Of a stretch of DNA of 6,244 bases, positions 5,150 through 6,244 are shown piece after piece. Source of the stretch: Candidatus Rokuibacteriota bacterium (GTDB lineage: Bacteria > JAUVQV01); the NCBI GenBank assembly GCA_030597995.1, contig JAUVQV010000062.1, positions 1 through 6,244 of the forward strand, in the 5' to 3' direction. The position numbers were made by a program, and so were the translations under genes. Every line of letters begins with the position of its first letter. The first letter of the stretch is position 1. The notes below the pieces were generated by a model. That model saw only the letters and a list, made by a program, of their open reading frames with translations, made no database searches and had not been told where the DNA came from.

Positions 5150-6166
5150 TCACTCCGGTACCTGCGTACCCAAGCGGTGTTCCTCCACCTCGGGCGGGCG
5201 GAGGTAGTCCTCGAAGAGGACCGTCAGCCTGAAAAGGAGGCTGTACTTCACGTCGCCGAGGTCTTCCCAGGGAAAGGTCGCCCTGGGGCGGATTTCATAC
5301 TCCAGCCAATCCCGCCACACCCTCCCCTGCCAACGAATTACAAAGTGGGTTTCTCCCGCATCGAGGTCCGCGGTATTGTATCTCGCCTGAAGCTCCAAGG
5401 AGAGGGCGCTGTTGGTGGTAAAGAGCCTCCGGTGCATGGCGGTATGTCCCAGGTCTACTCCCGTGAGCTCCTGGTAGACTTCGGCAGAAGATGAAAAGCG
5501 GAGGAAGGAGGACGAGGTCAGAATGTAATCGACGTGACCGGAGGTCTTTTCGCCGAAGAGATCGTTGGTCTTGAAGTAGACCTGCTGCTCCACGAAGGAG
5601 CGCCAGGGATCCCTGCGGGACTCGTAGCGGAGGAACGGCCTGATAAATCCTTCGGGCCCGTTGTCCCACAAGACACCGGCCCCGACGCCGAACGAGAAAG
5701 GCTGCAGGTACCTGGCAAGAATGCTGGCCGAGGCCTCGTAACTTCGCTCGGTGTCGGAGAATTCTCCTCCCCTTTCATCGTCGAGAGACTTTGTCTTTCC
5801 CCCCAGCTCCAGAAAGACATTCGCCTTTCTCTCCAGGGCCGGCAGCGGGATGCGCGCTGAGGTGTTGAGGTGAAGGTCCTCTCCTCCCTCCTCGTGGAGG
5901 GTGAGGCCGGTGCCCAGGGCGAGTTCTACCTTTCGCTCCCGGTCCTCAACCCTGGGCTCTCCCAGAAACCGGTCTGTCCGGTCCACCATATCGGCTATTC
6001 GGCGGGTGATAATGCTGTGCTCCCGCTCCAGGTCTTGTGCAAGGCGGCTCTGGAAAGCAACGCAACCGCCTGCAGCCAGAGGCAACAAGAGGGTGACGGC
6101 TGAGATGTGCCACAGTCCCCTGCCGCGAACCCGGGGCCCTGAAAGTGTGCCGGCCATCAGGTGCAT
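5150..6166 (-). CDS. predicted outer-membrane/envelope protein of unknown function
   Basis: The product has 338 residues. A signal sequence is visible: a basic N-terminus (RVRGRG, 12-17), a hydrophobic stretch (WHISAVTLLLPLAAGG, 19-34) and Cys35 after LAAGG, a plausible lipobox. A charged, probably helical region follows (about 36-75). The rest shows alternating polar and hydrophobic residues with many aromatics (RYLQPFSFGVGAGVLWDN, VEQQVYFKTNDLFG, FVIRWQGRVWRDWLEYEI), as in beta-barrel outer-membrane proteins. It ends in a charged tail, not the terminal aromatic of classic porins. I do not recognise a named family. ATG 6166 is chosen because it overlaps the stop of the upstream gene as TAATG, which suggests translational coupling. 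ATG 6157 is an alternative, and neither has a Shine-Dalgarno site. No T-run terminator follows; only a 5-bp hairpin (GGTAC-CTGC-GTACC, 5157-5170) lies inside its 3' end. Confidence 0.75.
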   Translation of the reverse strand: MHLMAGTLSGPRVRGRGLWHISAVTLLLPLAAGGCVAFQSRLAQDLEREHSIITRRIADMVDRTDRFLGEPRVEDRERKVELALGTGLTLHEEGGEDLHLNTSARIPLPALERKANVFLELGGKTKSLDDERGGEFSDTERSYEASASILARYLQPFSFGVGAGVLWDNGPEGFIRPFLRYESRRDPWRSFVEQQVYFKTNDLFGEKTSGHVDYILTSSSFLRFSSSAEVYQELTGVDLGHTAMHRRLFTTNSALSLELQARYNTADLDAGETHFVIRWQGRVWRDWLEYEIRPRATFPWEDLGDVKYSLLFRLTVLFEDYLRPPEVEEHRLGTQVPE

Positions 6167-6244
6167 TATATGATAAAACAGTCCGCCGGAACTATACGGT
6201 AGTTCTCTCCGGGACCGTCCACCGCCACCAGGCCGAGGCCAGGA
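6166..6244 (-). CDS. C-terminal end of an unidentified gene, cut by the right edge
   Basis: The minus strand is open from the edge to the TAA at 6168-6166. The last 25 residues contain GLGLVAVDGPGENYRIVPAD and look like ordinary folded protein rather than noise. Its stop shares one base with the ATG of the envelope-protein gene (TAATG), the usual arrangement of coupled operon genes. Too short to identify; its reality rests on that overlap and the residue composition. The competing minus-strand frames in this stretch are less protein-like (one reads WWRWTVPERTTV and stops). Confidence 0.55.
   Translation of the reverse strand, partial: PGLGLVAVDGPGENYRIVPADCFII

Noticed and set aside
5141..5170. 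Bidirectional terminator between the convergent genes
   Set aside because: Only 9 bp separate the stops and the nearby 5-bp hairpin lacks a T-run on either strand.
6157..6166. Leaderless start of the envelope protein at ATG 6157 as the main annotation
   Set aside because: The TATAAT has no good -35 at 16-18 bp and arises from the codons ATA TAA of the incoming gene. TAATG coupling to ATG 6166 is simpler.
1..6244. CRISPR array, tRNA/rRNA, prophage or transposase genes
   Set aside because: No regularly spaced direct repeats, RNA gene signatures or mobile-element proteins were seen.

Overview
The window is ordinary chromosomal DNA, probably from a Gram-negative bacterium. It encodes a predicted outer-membrane or cell-envelope protein, uses sigma70-type promoters and Shine-Dalgarno sites, and looks moderately GC-rich. 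A short gene remnant carries the FSHGxCxxC tail that I associate with sensory proteins of Desulfobacterota (Deltaproteobacteria), so that lineage is my best guess, held loosely. I see no phage, CRISPR, insertion-sequence or defence genes.

Layout. Bases 1-912 (minus) hold a myo-inositol-1-phosphate synthase cut by the left edge. It faces away from a bacterial ferritin (1248-1784, plus), and the 335-bp gap between them carries a promoter for each. From 1785 to about 2714 lies a degraded patch with four elements: a 126-bp imperfect palindrome; the C-terminal tail of a sensory or response-regulator-type protein with no start; a TfoX N-terminal-domain gene broken by a frameshift in a run of six G; and a small Cys-rich reading frame that resembles the C-terminal end of an Fe-S nuclease or radical-SAM protein. 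All three gene remnants are on the minus strand.

From 2715 a plus-strand run encodes an AI-2E family membrane transporter (2715-3956), a flavin reductase family protein (about 3839-4408) and a HAD-type hydrolase (4442-5140). The transporter seems to be read from a leaderless promoter. The flavin reductase overlaps the transporter by about 118 bases, and the best Shine-Dalgarno site places its start on an ATC codon. Converging on the hydrolase with only 9 bases between stop codons is a minus-strand predicted envelope protein (5150-6166). A second gene, whose last 25 codons enter from the right edge, overlaps its start as TAATG.

How the genes relate. The inositol-phosphate synthase and ferritin look independent although their promoters share one intergenic region. 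The three plus-strand genes look co-transcribed by spacing, but I see no pathway that links them. The envelope protein and the gene upstream of it look translationally coupled. I did not find a convincing new biological system. The points most worth checking are the ATC start, the frameshifted TfoX gene, the palindrome and the two short remnants.
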